Positions 62,909 through 64,000 of a DNA stretch of 64,000 nt are shown here, piece by piece. Location of the stretch: contig OMYN01000003.1 in NCBI GenBank assembly GCA_900315265.1, positions 1 to 64,000 of the forward strand. The letters are read 5' to 3'. The position numbers and the translations under genes are program-made. This DNA is from an uncultured Eubacteriales bacterium (GTDB lineage: Bacteria > Bacillota > Clostridia > Lachnospirales > Bianqueaceae). The notes beneath the pieces are model-generated. The model had not been told where the DNA came from. It worked only from the letters and a program-made list of their open reading frames with translations, and made no database searches. Each line of letters opens with the position of its first letter. Position 1 is the stretch's first letter.

Positions 62909-63655
62909 TCACTCCATTTGTCCGTATTGGTATAAAATCAGGGAGGCAGCCGTAAAACCGGCTGTCTCGGTGCGCAGTATGCGAGGCCCAAGGCTGCAGA
63001 CACTGGCACCTGCGCCGATCAGATCCTCTACTTCCTTATCCGCAAAACCGCCTTCCGGCCCTATGTATATCGATATTTTTTTTGGTACTTGCTTCTGCCT
63101 TGTCAGCAGGGTCTTTAAGCTGACGGCCCTTTCATGTTCGTAACATAAAACAGCCAGATCATATTCCGTGATTTCGTCCAACACCTGTTTGTAACTATGG
63201 ATCGGTTCTACCTCAGGGATCAGGCCGCGGGCACACTGTTTAGCGGCCGCTTCCGTTATCTTCTGCCAGCGGTCTACTTTCTGCTGTCCTCTTTTTTCAT
63301 CAAGATGGATAAGAGAACGTTCGCTGTAAAAGGGAACAAAACGGGAAATGCCCAATTCGACCCCCTTCTGCAGAATCAGTTCCATCTTGTCTCCTTTAGG
63401 AAGAGACTGATAGAGGGTGATCACAACCTCCGGTTCGCTTACGGACCGGTTCATATCCATGATCTTGGCGACCAGCTGGTCTTCACCGGGGGAAATATCG
63501 ACGATCTGACATGTGTAGTCGTTGCCCAGGCCATCGCACAGGATCAGCTGATCTCCCACTTCTTTGCGAAGCACATTGACAATATGATGGACATCCTTAC
63601 GGACCACGATCAGAGGGCCCTGAATGTCTTCACGGGTCACAAAAAATTTCGGCAT
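62909..63655 (-). CDS. rsmE: 16S rRNA (uracil 1498-N3)-methyltransferase
   Basis: 248 residues, SPOUT knot with PUA-like N-domain (MPKFFVTREDI). Motifs: IYIGPEGGFADKEV and LGPRILRTETAGFTAAS. It modifies U1498 in 16S rRNA. The start overlaps the prmA stop by one base, the usual prmA-rsmE pairing. Confidence 0.95.
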   Translation of the reverse strand: MPKFFVTREDIQGPLIVVRKDVHHIVNVLRKEVGDQLILCDGLGNDYTCQIVDISPGEDQLVAKIMDMNRSVSEPEVVITLYQSLPKGDKMELILQKGVELGISRFVPFYSERSLIHLDEKRGQQKVDRWQKITEAAAKQCARGLIPEVEPIHSYKQVLDEITEYDLAVLCYEHERAVSLKTLLTRQKQVPKKISIYIGPEGGFADKEVEDLIGAGASVCSLGPRILRTETAGFTAASLILYQYGQME

Positions 63656-64000
63656 TACGCTTTACGGCAGCAAAGAGCGCTCCAGCTGCCTTTCTCCTTT
63701 ACTGTAAGGATCGTAAATCCGCTTTCCTTAAGGCTTTCGATCACTTCATCTTTACGCTCTTTTAAAATACCGGACGCGATAAAGATTCCTTGGTCCTTCA
63801 TGAAATTGCCGACGGTTTTTCCTAAAACCATGATCACGTCTGCAATAATATTAGCGACAATGACGTCTGCCTTCACGCCCTTCATAGGGTCGATGTCTGT
63901 CAGATCCCCGTGATAGACATCCACGATGGTATCGACATGATTTTTCTGTGCGTTTTCCTTTGCGACGCTGATGGTGTTGGCATCCAGGTCCGTGCAGATG
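63655..64000 (-). CDS. prmA: Ribosomal protein L11 methyltransferase PrmA, C-terminal part
   Basis: Only the last 115 codons lie in the window; the gene runs off the right edge. The first complete codons read ICTDLDANTISVAKENAQKN, the SAM-binding acidic loop of PrmA. VIVANIIADVI and the C-terminal GSWSALCCRK end follow. It trimethylates L11 at lysines and the N-terminus. The Rossmann glycine motif lies outside. Confidence 0.93.
   Translation of the reverse strand, partial: ICTDLDANTISVAKENAQKNHVDTIVDVYHGDLTDIDPMKGVKADVIVANIIADVIMVLGKTVGNFMKDQGIFIASGILKERKDEVIESLKESGFTILTVKEKGSWSALCCRKA

Overview
The window reads as a chromosome segment of an anaerobic, low-to-moderate GC Firmicute of the class Clostridia, most like a gut Lachnospiraceae-type organism. 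Supporting signs are an rnfCDGEAB ion-pumping complex, the order rplU-prp-rpmA-obgE with a Prp-cleavable L27, a paired lexA/yneA-type SOS module, sigH next to mrnC and rlmB, the TIGR03960/TIGR03936/RNase G cluster, a pyrophosphate-type phosphofructokinase, and strong AGGAGG ribosome binding sites with sigma-A promoters. The species is not identifiable from the sequence alone.

Layout. 1-2.7 kb: a P-loop kinase translationally coupled to a sucrose-phosphorylase-like GH13 enzyme. 2.8-4.3 kb: lexA diverging from a LysM/membrane SOS protein, with LexA boxes. 4.3-8.9 kb: ribosome and NAD maturation run (rplU, prp, rpmA, obgE, yhbY, nadD, yqeK, rsfS). 8.9-11.3 kb: serC-serA. 11.3-14.3 kb: an AT-richer accessory patch with gene remnants, a duplicated-DUF4352 surface protein and unexplained hairpins. 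14.3-16.1 kb: ttcA-like and xer recombinase. 16.1-33.2 kb: a long minus-strand run: rnfCDGEAB, DUF4321, radC, mreBCD, PBP2, rodA, mgsA, two radical-SAM-family genes and RNase G. 33.4-37.9 kb: a small P-loop protein, an RluA-type synthase, sigH, rlmB, mrnC and a double GNAT. 37.9-40.2 kb: anmK and a serine hydrolase. 40.2-43.3 kb: PPi-type PFK, tRNA-Thr(CGT) and malQ. 43.4-53.8 kb: one long minus-strand unit hisZGDCBHAFI, then a YqeG-AroE fusion, an AroK-AroQ fusion and efp. 53.8-56.9 kb: a three-gene sugar isomerase / Gfo-Idh-MocA / isomerase cluster. 57-64 kb: prs, PPK2, and a minus-strand tRNA/rRNA modification run prmA (partial), rsmE, iscS, thiI and a MetE-like gene.

How the parts work together: most genes are core. 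Cell-shape genes (mreBCD, PBP2, rodA), histidine plus shikimate synthesis, and translation maturation each form co-directional units with short overlaps. The parts most open to discovery are the two fusions that place three consecutive shikimate steps in two overlapping genes, the kinase-phosphorylase pair, the three-gene oxidoreductase/isomerase cluster with its own palindrome-rich leader, and the decayed, hairpin-rich patch at 11.3-14.3 kb. No CRISPR array, insertion sequence, prophage or rRNA gene was seen.
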